NCBI GenBank assembly: GCA_021324415.1
Contig: JAJPJF010000093.1
Span: 1-39,926, forward strand
Source: Nostocales cyanobacterium Centralia_MAG_434
GTDB lineage: Bacteria; Cyanobacteriota; Cyanobacteriia; Cyanobacteriales; Nostocaceae
DNA length: 39,926 bases
Direction of reading: 5' to 3'
Shown: piece by piece, positions 16,165 through 23,789 of the stretch
Layout: each line of letters starts with the position of its first letter
How positions within the stretch are numbered: position 1 is the first letter of the stretch
Translations under genes and position numbers: made by a program
Notes under the pieces: model-generated
What the model was told of the DNA's origin: nothing
The model's database searches: none
What the model saw: only the letters and a program-made list of their open reading frames with translations

Positions 16165-16695
16165 ATGTCAACTCTCTCACACGTTAATTCAACTCATTCT
16201 CTTACGCCTGCTGATGCTTCAAGCCAGCAGAATTCTGTTACAACTACATCAATCAAAAAAACTCTCTCAGTTGAAGAAATTCACAAACTGTTGCCTCATC
16301 GCTATCCATTTGCAATGGTAGATCGAATTATTGAGTATCTGCCTGGGCAAAAAGCTGTTGGCATTAAAAACGTCACGTTTAATGAACCCTATTTTCAAGG
16401 ACATTTCCCTGAGCGATCGCTTATGCCTGGGGTGATGATAGTAGAAGCTATGGCACAAGTTGGCGGTATTGTATTTTCTCAGTTGCCAGAAACTAAAGGT
16501 AAGCTGTTTGTGTTTGCTGGCATAGATAAAGTCAGGTTTCGCCGTCAAGTTGTACCAGGAGACCAACTGGTGATGACAGTGGAACTGTCGTGCATCAAGC
16601 TTGGTCGTTTTGTAAAGATGCAAGGCCGTGCTGAAGTTGATGGCCAATTGGCTGTTGAGGGCGAACTGCTTTTTTCAGGTATTGTCAACTTTTAG
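16165..16695 (+). CDS. fabZ: 3-hydroxyacyl-ACP dehydratase FabZ
   Basis: 176 residues from ATG 16165, chosen because AAAGAGGAA lies 5-13 bases upstream; an earlier in-frame start at 16132 would overlap fabH. Hotdog fold with the catalytic His80 in [13 protein letters not shown] and Glu94 in [13 protein letters not shown], 14 residues apart as in known FabZ enzymes. The first ~35 residues are Ser/Thr-rich and extend beyond the usual ~145-residue core, which begins at [15 protein letters not shown]. It dehydrates 3-hydroxyacyl-ACP to the trans-2-enoyl form. It is the last gene of the exporter/fab run. Confidence 0.93.
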   Translation: MSTLSHVNSTHSLTPADASSQQNSVTTTSIKKTLSVEEIHKLLPHRYPFAMVDRIIEYLPGQKAVGIKNVTFNEPYFQGHFPERSLMPGVMIVEAMAQVGGIVFSQLPETKGKLFVFAGIDKVRFRRQVVPGDQLVMTVELSCIKLGRFVKMQGRAEVDGQLAVEGELLFSGIVNF

Positions 16696-16705
16696 CAAAC
16701 CTTGA

Positions 16706-16730
16706 CTCAGTAGTCGTTCTTACCACTGAG
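16706..16730 (+). terminator. Weak hairpin after fabZ
   Basis: CTCAGTAGT (16706-16714) pairs with ACCACTGAG (16722-16730) with one mismatch and a 7-base loop. There is no T-run, so intrinsic termination is uncertain. The position right after the last gene of the plus-strand run, facing the convergent aldo/keto reductase gene, fits a transcript end. Confidence 0.35.
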
Positions 16731-16801
16731 CCAAAATGGAATTCCTTATTTCTGTGTGCTCACTAGTCAAAAGTGAAATCAATCACAGCTTGGCCACGTT
16801 C

Positions 16802-17863
16802 TTAGAGTGGATTACGAGAATTTTCGATGCGTTCGAATGTTCCACCATGAATCATGCTGAGTGCTAGTGGGCTCTTCAAATAATCGTAAGGGAAGCCAAG
16901 TTCAATTTTGCTTACTTTATCTAGGCGCGTGAGATGCTCTAGTGATAGTTCGAATTCCAAGCATCCTAAGTTATCTTTTATCTGTGAGACCTTACGTGCG
17001 CCAAGGATAGGAATGATTTGACCACGTTGTAAACGTAGCCAGTTCAATGCCACTTGTGCAGGCGAGCGGCCAATTTCCTCGGCTACTGCTACCACCTCTG
17101 CTGCAATGTGCAGCTTACGCTCATCCGGGCGCATCATTTGCGACAGCATCCCTTGATCTAGGCGTCGTACCTCACTTGTCTGTTGTCCAACAGCCTGCTT
17201 ATTATACTTACCAGTGAGCACACCATTTGCTAATGGAGCCCAAGGGGTAACGGCCAAATCAAACGCTCGCGCCATTGGTAAAAGGTCGCGTTCTGCTCCA
17301 CGTTCCACTAAGTTGTACTCGATTTGAAGCGCTACAAAGGGGGACCAGCCACGCAGATCGGCTATTGTGTTGGCTTGAGCAACAATCCAAGCAGGTGCAT
17401 CAGAAATACCAATGTAAAGCACCTTTCCTGCTTGCACTTGGTCATCCAATGCTCGTACAACCTCCTCAACAGGCGTCATAAAATCCCAAGCATGCACCCA
17501 TAGTAGGTCAATATAATCAGTGCCTAGGCGCTTTAAACTGCCCTCAATAGCTTGCGTCAAACTCTTGCGTGCGTTACCACCGGCATTTGGATCACCAGGT
17601 CGGATATTGCCAGAATATTTAGTGCCAATCACCCAACGATCTCGTTCTCCCCGAATAAACTCACCGACGAGTTTCTCACTGGTACCATTCATGTAAGCAT
17701 TTGCCGTATCAATGAAGTTACCGCCAGCCTCAGCAAAAGCATCGAAGATTGCACGGCTCTCCTCTTGAGAAGTTCCGAAATCCCAATCTTCTCCGAAGGT
17801 CATTGCTCCAAGAGCAAGCTCGGAAACACGCAATCCACTATGGCCTAATAGTTTGTACCGCAT
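16802..17863 (-). CDS. Aldo/keto reductase
   Basis: 353 residues from ATG 17863, chosen over GTG 17875 because GAGG lies six bases upstream of the ATG. A TIM-barrel AKR: N-terminal MRYKLLGHSGLRVSELALGAMTFG, catalytic Asp/Tyr region NFIDTANAYMNGTSE, lysine in VIGTKYSG, and histidine in DLLWVHAWD. The C-terminal QIIPILGARKVSQIKDNLG is the NADP(H)-binding region. It reduces aldehydes or ketones; the substrate cannot be read from sequence. It lies 140 bp downstream of a TetR gene on the same strand and is probably co-transcribed with it or controlled by it. It converges with fabZ. Confidence 0.9.
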   Translation of the reverse strand: MRYKLLGHSGLRVSELALGAMTFGEDWDFGTSQEESRAIFDAFAEAGGNFIDTANAYMNGTSEKLVGEFIRGERDRWVIGTKYSGNIRPGDPNAGGNARKSLTQAIEGSLKRLGTDYIDLLWVHAWDFMTPVEEVVRALDDQVQAGKVLYIGISDAPAWIVAQANTIADLRGWSPFVALQIEYNLVERGAERDLLPMARAFDLAVTPWAPLANGVLTGKYNKQAVGQQTSEVRRLDQGMLSQMMRPDERKLHIAAEVVAVAEEIGRSPAQVALNWLRLQRGQIIPILGARKVSQIKDNLGCLEFELSLEHLTRLDKVSKIELGFPYDYLKSPLALSMIHGGTFERIENSRNPL

Positions 17864-18003
17864 CTTTAGCCTCACTTAGTATGTTTAGGTTTATCACTCA
17901 TTAAGAGTAGGTATTACTATGGACGATTGCGTTACGTTTATCTGAGAGATATTTGACAGGTATATATCAACTGGGGGGCTACTCAATGGAACAGATAAAG
18001 AGA

Positions 18004-18633
18004 CTACTGACAACGGGCACCTCGATACCAAGACTCAACCCATTGGTGAGTATAACCCTCAGATTGTGCCTGCCAAGACTGCAAATCCAAGCGATTATGG
18101 GTAATGAAGAACAGCACAAATGCACCTAGAAAACCCATGGCGGTAGTTTGCACAGACATATCTGACCGTAACTCTCCTGCCGCAACTCGGCTTTCCAGAT
18201 AACTTGCAAGCTGTTCAACGATATCTTCAATCATTTCTTGTAGGGCAGCGTATAGTTCATCGTTCGTTTGTGCCTCACTGAGAATCATTCTCACCAAATC
18301 CATTTCTTGCCGTATGAGCGAAACTAACCCAGCGCCTATCTCGTGCATAACATCACGAGCAAGACGACCTTCAGCATTTTGAAGAATTGTTAGCATGCCA
18401 CTTGCAAAGGTATGTCGCCGCTTAGCAACCTCCATGAGTAGGCTCACTTTTGTAGGAAAGTAATAGTACAACAAACCTTCGGTGATCCCAACATGTTGGG
18501 CAATTTGCTTAGTGGTAGTAGCAGCGAACCCTTGTGCAGCAAACAGCCGCAGGGCGACATCCATGATCCGCTCCCGTTGAAGCAGGGCTTTTTGTTGTCG
18601 CAGTGAACCTTTGCGGATAGAAGAATGAGCCAT
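18004..18633 (-). CDS. TetR family transcriptional regulator (upstream of aldo/keto reductase)
   Basis: 209 residues. A basic N-terminus (HSSIRKGSLRQQKALLQRER) precedes a TetR helix-turn-helix at ~20-65 (FAATTTKQIAQHVGITEGLL, YYYFPTKVSLLMEVAK). The C-terminal domain contains an AcrR-type core and ends with a hydrophobic stretch (TTAMGFLGAFVLFFITHN). It precedes the aldo/keto reductase on the same strand and probably represses itself and that gene. A partial palindrome just upstream (18661-18678) is a candidate operator. Confidence 0.85.
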   Translation of the reverse strand: MAHSSIRKGSLRQQKALLQRERIMDVALRLFAAQGFAATTTKQIAQHVGITEGLLYYYFPTKVSLLMEVAKRRHTFASGMLTILQNAEGRLARDVMHEIGAGLVSLIRQEMDLVRMILSEAQTNDELYAALQEMIEDIVEQLASYLESRVAAGELRSDMSVQTTAMGFLGAFVLFFITHNRLDLQSWQAQSEGYTHQWVESWYRGARCQ

Positions 18634-19108
18634 TCAGTATTAGGCAGACTTGAACGATTTATTGGGTAACCACTCAATTTAAGTAACACATACTTTAGTA
18701 GTTTTGTCAATAAACAACATTAGAGTGATTTGAGTATGCGGGAACTGCTTATTTCCACTTAAAAGATATGATACCAGTTCACGAAAAGCCTAATACCAAT
18801 AAAGCCTCCAAAATAAAATTCCAAACTGTGATAAGTGGTCTTGCAAAATAAATTATCCATTTAGGTAAGGGAACACCTTAACAGGAAACGGTTAACACAA
18901 AAGGAAGATCTAACAATGTCTATCTTTAGATAGGTTTCTACTGGCAATAACAATGTTGCTCTTAGCCATCTGACCTTTGATAGTTTCTTTTACCCACTTT
19001 TTTGGCATATCTATGCGTAAGTGCTTACCTAGATCTGCAATATAAGCAGCAGTAATTATAATTTGTAAGCATGGCTTAACCTGTTAAATTGTCAAAATTA
19101 GGAGAGAA
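18634..19108. other. Intergenic stretch, 475 bp, no gene seen
   Basis: This gap separates divergent transcripts (TetR minus, antiporter plus). No convincing reading frame or RNA was seen. It should contain promoters for both; a strong RBS, AGGAGAG, precedes ATG 19109. Apart from the candidate operator at 18661-18678 I see only short weak palindromes, such as GTAAGTGCTTAC at 19017-19028. Confidence 0.5.
18661..18678. promoter_or_regulatory. Candidate operator upstream of the second TetR gene
   Basis: ATTGGGTAACCACTCAAT is an imperfect palindrome; six of nine positions pair and one more is G-T. It lies 28-45 bp upstream of the TetR start on the minus strand. Support is positional only. Confidence 0.3.
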
Positions 19109-20185
19109 ATGACCAATAGAAATGTAATTCTATTATTAATGCTAGTTTTTATACCAATTTCAGTTATTGCACAAATCCTATATTTAAATCCTTTAGTTAT
19201 TTTTATCACGTCTGGTCTAGCAATTGTTCCTTTGGCTGCATTGATAGCTCATTCTACGGAAGCGATCGCCAACGTTACTGGTCCAACTTTCGGAGGATTG
19301 CTAAATGCCACTTTTGGCAATGCTACTGAGATGATTGTTTCAATTGTTGCTCTTCATGCTGGGTTAGTTGACGTTGTTAAAGCTAGTTTATCAGGAGCAA
19401 TCATTGCTAATTTACTTCTAGCCTTGGGACTTGCTATTTTCTTTGGTGGGTTACGGTTTCGTGAACAATGCTTTCAGCCCACTGTAGCGCGTCTTAATGC
19501 TTCTTCCTTAACTTTAGCAGTCATTGTTCTCATTACACCTACTGCTATACGATTAACTTCTAATGGTTTGCCAATATCAACTCTCAATAACTTTTCCTAT
19601 GCAGCATCAATCTTATTATTGACTTTCTATTTTTTAATGTTACTGTTTTCGATGAAAACTCATAGACATATTTATTTATTAGAGGATACTGAAGTCGATA
19701 ATATCGATGAATCTCTTCAGCAAAGAGGGAATTTATGGCTTCAGATTGGAGTTTTGCTAATTTGTACGATCATACTTGTATTTATCTCTGAAATTCTTGT
19801 CAATAGTTTAGAAAAAGCCATTTCAGTATTAGGTTTAACTAGTTTATTTACAGGTGTCATTCTTATTCCCATTTTTGGTGGAATTGTTGAGTTCATTACT
19901 TGTGTTACTTTTGCAATTAAAAATAAAATGGAAATAGCTGTTGCTGTTGCAATAGGTTCTAGTTTACAGATTGCTCTATTTGTAGCCCCTGTTCTTGTTT
20001 TAATAGGTTGGGTAATAGGTCAACCAATGAACTTAAGCTTCAATCCTTTTGAAATTGTGGCAGTGGCTATGGCTGTGATTAGTACCAATTCGATTAGCAA
20101 CGATGGACGTTCTAACTGGTTAGAAGGTGTTTTGCTACTCATTACCTATGCGGCTATAGCAATAGCATTCTATTTACATCCTTAA
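19109..20185 (+). CDS. Ca2+/H+ antiporter-like protein (CAX, CaCA superfamily)
   Basis: 358 residues with about ten to eleven hydrophobic segments in two related halves. The first alpha-repeat reads GGLLNATFGNATEMIVS with the conserved acidic residue; the second reads FGGIVEFITCVTFAIKNKME. A short acidic linker (LLEDTEVDNIDESLQ) separates the halves. The family moves Ca2+ or other divalent cations out of the cytoplasm in exchange for protons. The second repeat has GGIVE where typical CAX proteins have GNAAE, losing the usual Asn. Strong RBS AGGAGAG. No close functional neighbour. Confidence 0.85.
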   Translation: MTNRNVILLLMLVFIPISVIAQILYLNPLVIFITSGLAIVPLAALIAHSTEAIANVTGPTFGGLLNATFGNATEMIVSIVALHAGLVDVVKASLSGAIIANLLLALGLAIFFGGLRFREQCFQPTVARLNASSLTLAVIVLITPTAIRLTSNGLPISTLNNFSYAASILLLTFYFLMLLFSMKTHRHIYLLEDTEVDNIDESLQQRGNLWLQIGVLLICTIILVFISEILVNSLEKAISVLGLTSLFTGVILIPIFGGIVEFITCVTFAIKNKMEIAVAVAIGSSLQIALFVAPVLVLIGWVIGQPMNLSFNPFEIVAVAMAVISTNSISNDGRSNWLEGVLLLITYAAIAIAFYLHP

Positions 20186-20349
20186 TGAATGTGCTAAACT
20201 ATTAAAAATTATGACAAACTTACATACTACATAATAGTGTATAAATTATACAACTATAATAATCAAAATATGATATTTAAACTATGTTTAAAGTGTTAAA
20301 ATTCTGTATTTGCCTAATCATTAAGGTATTTTAGGGAATTCTACCACTG

Positions 20350-21084
20350 ATGAAATATCAAAATATGAATTTACCTGACGGTTTTTTTCAAGGTGTTCAG
20401 CAGGCTAAAAACTTAGTAACCGACAGTGTCAATTCTATGACTCAAGCAGTCCAGCCATTCATCGAAGAGCCTTGGAATAAAACTACAACTCAAGTAACTA
20501 ATACGGTAATAGATCAAGTTACGAGAACCCTAGGACAGGCTAAAGCTTCTGTCGAAGAAACTGTGCAAACTGCTGAAAAAATCAGGAATACAACTTCAGG
20601 AGCTATTCAAACAGCAATCTCTTCTTCTGTCAATGATTGGTTGACCGAACACCCTGCAATTTTACAGTTAGTCAAAATTTTAGGTTGGGCTACTAATCAT
20701 CCAATCCTCAGCTTAGTCATTTTGATTTTCTCTATAGCTATATTTTGGAACTTTATTAAAATAATTGGTCGTTTAATTGAGTTAGTTAGTTTATCAATCT
20801 TGCGCCTTCCTGTGAAATTGCTTCAGATAGTTGCTCAAGGTGGTGTTTTCTCCTTACAAAAAATATTTGGATTGCTGATACGAAAAATGACTCCTGAGAA
20901 AACAACTAATGCAATCCTAACTTTACCACCTACTATTTCTCAATCAATTCATAAAGATAAACAACAAAGACTAACAGAAATTACTCAGCGACTAGAGGCA
21001 ATTCAAAAAGAGCAAAATCTGCTTTTACAGGAAGCAGCAGAACTTCTAGATATAGAGACAATTGAAATAACTAGAGTTCAATAA
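20350..21084 (+). CDS. Hypothetical membrane-associated protein
   Basis: 244 residues, family not recognised. The N-terminal ~110 residues are Gln/Thr/Val-rich and probably amphipathic helix (VQQAKNLVTDSVNSMTQAV). A hydrophobic segment occupies ~118-140 (HPILSLVILIFSIAIFWNFI), followed by amphipathic sequence (LIELVSLSILRLPVKLLQIV). The C-terminal ~40 residues form a likely coiled coil (LTEITQRLEAIQKEQNLLLQ). The pattern suggests a protein lying along a membrane with a cytoplasmic coil. It is 23 bp upstream of a small secreted protein on the same strand, so the two may be co-transcribed. Confidence 0.65.
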   Translation: MKYQNMNLPDGFFQGVQQAKNLVTDSVNSMTQAVQPFIEEPWNKTTTQVTNTVIDQVTRTLGQAKASVEETVQTAEKIRNTTSGAIQTAISSSVNDWLTEHPAILQLVKILGWATNHPILSLVILIFSIAIFWNFIKIIGRLIELVSLSILRLPVKLLQIVAQGGVFSLQKIFGLLIRKMTPEKTTNAILTLPPTISQSIHKDKQQRLTEITQRLEAIQKEQNLLLQEAAELLDIETIEITRVQ

Positions 21085-21107
21085 ATCATGGATGAGTTTT
21101 AGCCAAA

Positions 21108-21410
21108 ATGAATATAATAAAACACCTTACTCTGATACTAGTGCTGATACTCCCTTTATCAATAGCACTTCCTGCTAAAGCATACACATGCCACAATTAT
21201 CAGGAGCATCAGATTTGTATTCTCAGTATTCAACGGAGTGCCAAAAATTATTGGGAATATAGAGTAGTCATGAGTGTGGATGGAGTGAAAACCCCTGTTG
21301 AGGTCTATAACTGCCGCTCTCAAGTTAAGGTTCAACAAGATGGGACTCTTGTGCCATTTGAAAGCAATGATCCAGGCAAGCTAATATGTGGTTTTTTCAA
21401 TAAATCTTAA
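21108..21410 (+). CDS. Small secreted hypothetical protein
   Basis: 100 residues. A clear signal peptide occupies residues 1-25 (KHLTLILVLILPLSIALPAK with cleavage near AKA-Y). The mature part is ~75 residues with four to five cysteines (TCHNYQEHQICILS, NCRSQ, KLICGFF), suggesting disulfides in the periplasm. Family not recognised. It follows the 244-residue membrane protein after 23 bp. Confidence 0.65.
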   Translation: MNIIKHLTLILVLILPLSIALPAKAYTCHNYQEHQICILSIQRSAKNYWEYRVVMSVDGVKTPVEVYNCRSQVKVQQDGTLVPFESNDPGKLICGFFNKS

Positions 21411-21446
21411 ATTCTCCGCTTAGCTAAATTGAATCTAAACAATGAC

Positions 21447-21472
21447 AAAAAACCTCAGCTTTATAGCCGAGG
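21447..21472 (-). terminator. Rho-independent terminator of the psb34-like gene
   Basis: On the minus strand CCTCGGCT and AGCTGAGG form an 8-bp stem (one G-T pair) around the loop ATAA, followed directly by six T. It lies 45 bp past the stop of the Psb34-like gene. Confidence 0.85.
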
Positions 21473-21516
21473 TCGAAGAAGGTTGATTCATGAGATATCA
21501 AAATTGAGATACTTGG

Positions 21517-21687
21517 TTAACTGGCAGCAAAAGCGACTAAAACTACCGCCGTGATAAATGAGATAGCAAATATACCTTGTACAACATATTTGCGTTGTTC
21601 CCAAATTGCTGGATACTCAGCGAAGTAGACTTTGGGTTCAGTTGGGTAGTTATTGAGGACACCGTCTTCGTTAACTGTGGTGTACAT
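21517..21687 (-). CDS. psb34: Psb34 / Ssl1498-family HLIP-like protein
   Basis: A 56-residue protein. It begins MYTTVNEDGVLNNYPTEPKV, continues with YPAIWEQRKYVVQG, and ends in one transmembrane helix (IFAISFITAVVLVAFAAS). This layout matches the Ssl1498 family, named Psb34, a small photosystem II assembly factor that attaches to CP47-containing intermediates around the exchange with high-light-inducible proteins. Its length matches the family. It is monocistronic with a good terminator. Confidence 0.88.
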   Translation of the reverse strand: MYTTVNEDGVLNNYPTEPKVYFAEYPAIWEQRKYVVQGIFAISFITAVVLVAFAAS

Positions 21688-21862
21688 AATTTGTTTAGTA
21701 TTTATTAATTTATGTAAATAAATATAACATTAACGTTACGAAATAGCAATAGAGCTTGACATAGAAATACAAATACTCTTTATAAGACCTAGTTATTAGA
21801 ATAAGACGATTTAACCAACTGTGCTTGAACTCTCTAAAGAAGGTACCAGCTAGCAATGAGTA

Positions 21863-23104
21863 TTATAAATGACTGGTATCCTGGAGATAACCACAGTGCT
21901 TACAGTATGATAAATACTTGTAAGTATAACTTTGGCAATTTAGACACTCAGTGTACTGGTGATAACCACAGTGTGGACAGTAAGTGTCACTATGCCGAAT
22001 TTTTTTAGCACATTTCACACAGCGTGATTTTTGAACTCTGTTGACTGCCTGAACCTTTGTATTAAAGACAATTTTTTGAAAAAACTTGATAATGCCAAAA
22101 CCAATTAGTGGAATTATCAGTATGTACACATAACTAATAAGGAATACTAACCCACCAAAAAGCGCACGAATAATATTAAAGATAAATCTAAAGATTGCAC
22201 CAATTTGAAGAAATTCAAATATTTTTAGGATGAGTGGTATACAAAAGATAACTAGCAAATGCCAACTAATCAATGAAATAAGTCCATATTCTCTTTGTTG
22301 AGTAAATTTATGAACTAATAGTGCAATAAGAATCAGTGGGAGAAGAAACAGCGACTGAAAACCTAGTTGGATAGTTGGATACCAAAAGGATGCTTGCTGA
22401 TAAGCTTTTTCAACTGCTCCAAATGTATTTTCATTCTTAAGGAATGAGAGAAAACTTATACTTTCTGATTTTGAAATTAACTTATTTCTCAGATTTAAAA
22501 CTTCCTCCTCAAGATTAGAAATATTATGGTTATTTTGTTCTAATTTTTGTTTGGCTTTTTCTGTATTGACTTGATTAATTGATTGCTCACGAGCTTGACC
22601 TGCTATTTTTTCTAAAAGTGTAGAGTCATATTGTGCACGAATATTACTGTTAGATTGTTTTAGCGTACTGATTTTTACTTGTTTCTGGTCAATAGATTTT
22701 AATATTTGCTGATTTTCAGAATTATTAATATTATCTTTATAAGCTGCATATTTCAAACAGGTTACATCTACTTTGCCCAGATGTCCTACTTCTGATTGTT
22801 GATAGATCTGCTCTTGACTGGGTTGAAGTCTATTATCATATGGAAATGAGAGCTTAAGAATCTCAAAATCTTTATCTTTAATAGTTTGTGTTCGGTAATT
22901 TTTCCACTCGGAATAACATGGATAAGCTTGTGAAGGGCTGATATACCAACTGCTAATATCATTCAGTCCTGTAAAAACATTGATTAATATAAAAATATCA
23001 ATCAGAATAATGACAATTAAACTTACTTTATTAAGTGGTTCATTGTTGATTTTCCTTGATTTACTAAAAAATTGATTCAAAAGATGGCGTATTTTGGTAA
23101 ACAT
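21863..23104 (-). CDS. Membrane protein with coiled coil and C-terminal double zinc ribbon
   Basis: 413 residues from ATG 23104; a TTG at 23167 lacks an RBS. Order: basic N-terminus, one transmembrane helix (VSLIVIILIDIFILINVF), an extramembrane region, a coiled coil at ~130-215 (KIAGQAREQSINQVNTEKAK to NLEEEVLNLRNKL), three or four hydrophobic segments, and a C-terminal zinc-ribbon pair with CxxC knuckles: CVKCAKKI, CPHCGYHQ, CLNCQSY and CKHCGYLQ. The zinc ribbons are probably cytoplasmic. Family not recognised; the base composition is AT-rich, with many Ile, Asn and Lys. No RBS is obvious for the chosen ATG. Confidence 0.7.
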   Translation of the reverse strand: MFTKIRHLLNQFFSKSRKINNEPLNKVSLIVIILIDIFILINVFTGLNDISSWYISPSQAYPCYSEWKNYRTQTIKDKDFEILKLSFPYDNRLQPSQEQIYQQSEVGHLGKVDVTCLKYAAYKDNINNSENQQILKSIDQKQVKISTLKQSNSNIRAQYDSTLLEKIAGQAREQSINQVNTEKAKQKLEQNNHNISNLEEEVLNLRNKLISKSESISFLSFLKNENTFGAVEKAYQQASFWYPTIQLGFQSLFLLPLILIALLVHKFTQQREYGLISLISWHLLVIFCIPLILKIFEFLQIGAIFRFIFNIIRALFGGLVFLISYVYILIIPLIGFGIIKFFQKIVFNTKVQAVNRVQKSRCVKCAKKIRHSDTYCPHCGYHQYTECLNCQSYTYKYLSYCKHCGYLQDTSHL

Positions 23105-23232
23105 ATTGTCTTTAGCTGAGATAACTAGGTAGTAGATAGACAGATTATTAGTATTAGTATTCCCCAAAACTAAGGAGCAATCACAGTGTTATTCTTAAGT
23201 TTTCTAATGGTTTATATATGAGCAACACTCAT

Positions 23233-23266
23233 ATAGGTATACAAAACCTTACGTTTTGTAACCTAT
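23233..23266 (-). terminator. Hairpin downstream of the YjbQ gene
   Basis: ATAGGT (23233-23238) plus ACAAAAC (23241-23247) pair with GTTTTGT (23253-23259) plus ACCTAT (23261-23266) around a 5-base loop, with a small internal bulge. It lies just past the stop of the YjbQ-family gene and before the zinc-ribbon gene. There is no long T-run. Confidence 0.5.
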
Positions 23267-23280
23267 AAATTTCTATTCTG

Positions 23281-23733
23281 TTATATCAATTCGTTCTCAT
23301 CTCCGGAAAGTTGACAAAAGATAGTCCTTTTCCGTGGCCCATCTAACTCAAAAAATAACACCGACTGGTAAGTTCCTAACCCCAACTTTCCCTCAATAAT
23401 GGGAATGACTTCACTTGTACTCAACATCATTGCCATGAGGTGAGAGTGAGCATTCATCGGTTCATCTGGGGGAACATCCCTTAAATGTAGGTCGTTATGC
23501 AAGTAGCGATCTGATTCTGGTGCTAATTTCCGTAAAAAGACTTTCACATCTTCTAAAAGTCTTACTTCATATTCATTAATAGCTAATGCCGTGGTTGTAT
23601 GGCGAGAGAATACTAAAACTTGACCATTCTTAATCGATGTTGATGCAATTAAATTTTGAATTTTATCTGTGATGTTATAAATATTAATTCCTTGGCTTGT
23701 TTCAACTTCAATAAACTTATTAATAATTGGCAT
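23281..23733 (-). CDS. YjbQ / UPF0047 family protein
   Basis: 150 residues, the whole length of the family. Signature stretches are FSRHTTTALAINEYE, HNDLHLRDVPPDEPMNAHSH and LGLGTYQSVLFFELDGPRKR. The clustered His, Asp and Glu residues are the conserved site. E. coli YjbQ has been reported to have thiamine-phosphate synthase side activity; the physiological role is unclear. It is divergent from the pseudouridine synthase gene, with the two likely starts 56 bp apart. Confidence 0.92.
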   Translation of the reverse strand: MPIINKFIEVETSQGINIYNITDKIQNLIASTSIKNGQVLVFSRHTTTALAINEYEVRLLEDVKVFLRKLAPESDRYLHNDLHLRDVPPDEPMNAHSHLMAMMLSTSEVIPIIEGKLGLGTYQSVLFFELDGPRKRTIFCQLSGDENELI

Positions 23734-23789
23734 TTGAATGTTATCCTTTCAAAGAAAGTTTTTGTCATTATCAGGCTTGGTATAATATC

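Noticed and set aside
16267-16647. 126-codon minus-strand frame inside fabZ
   Set aside because: Fully overlapped by fabZ with intact catalytic motifs; a shadow frame.
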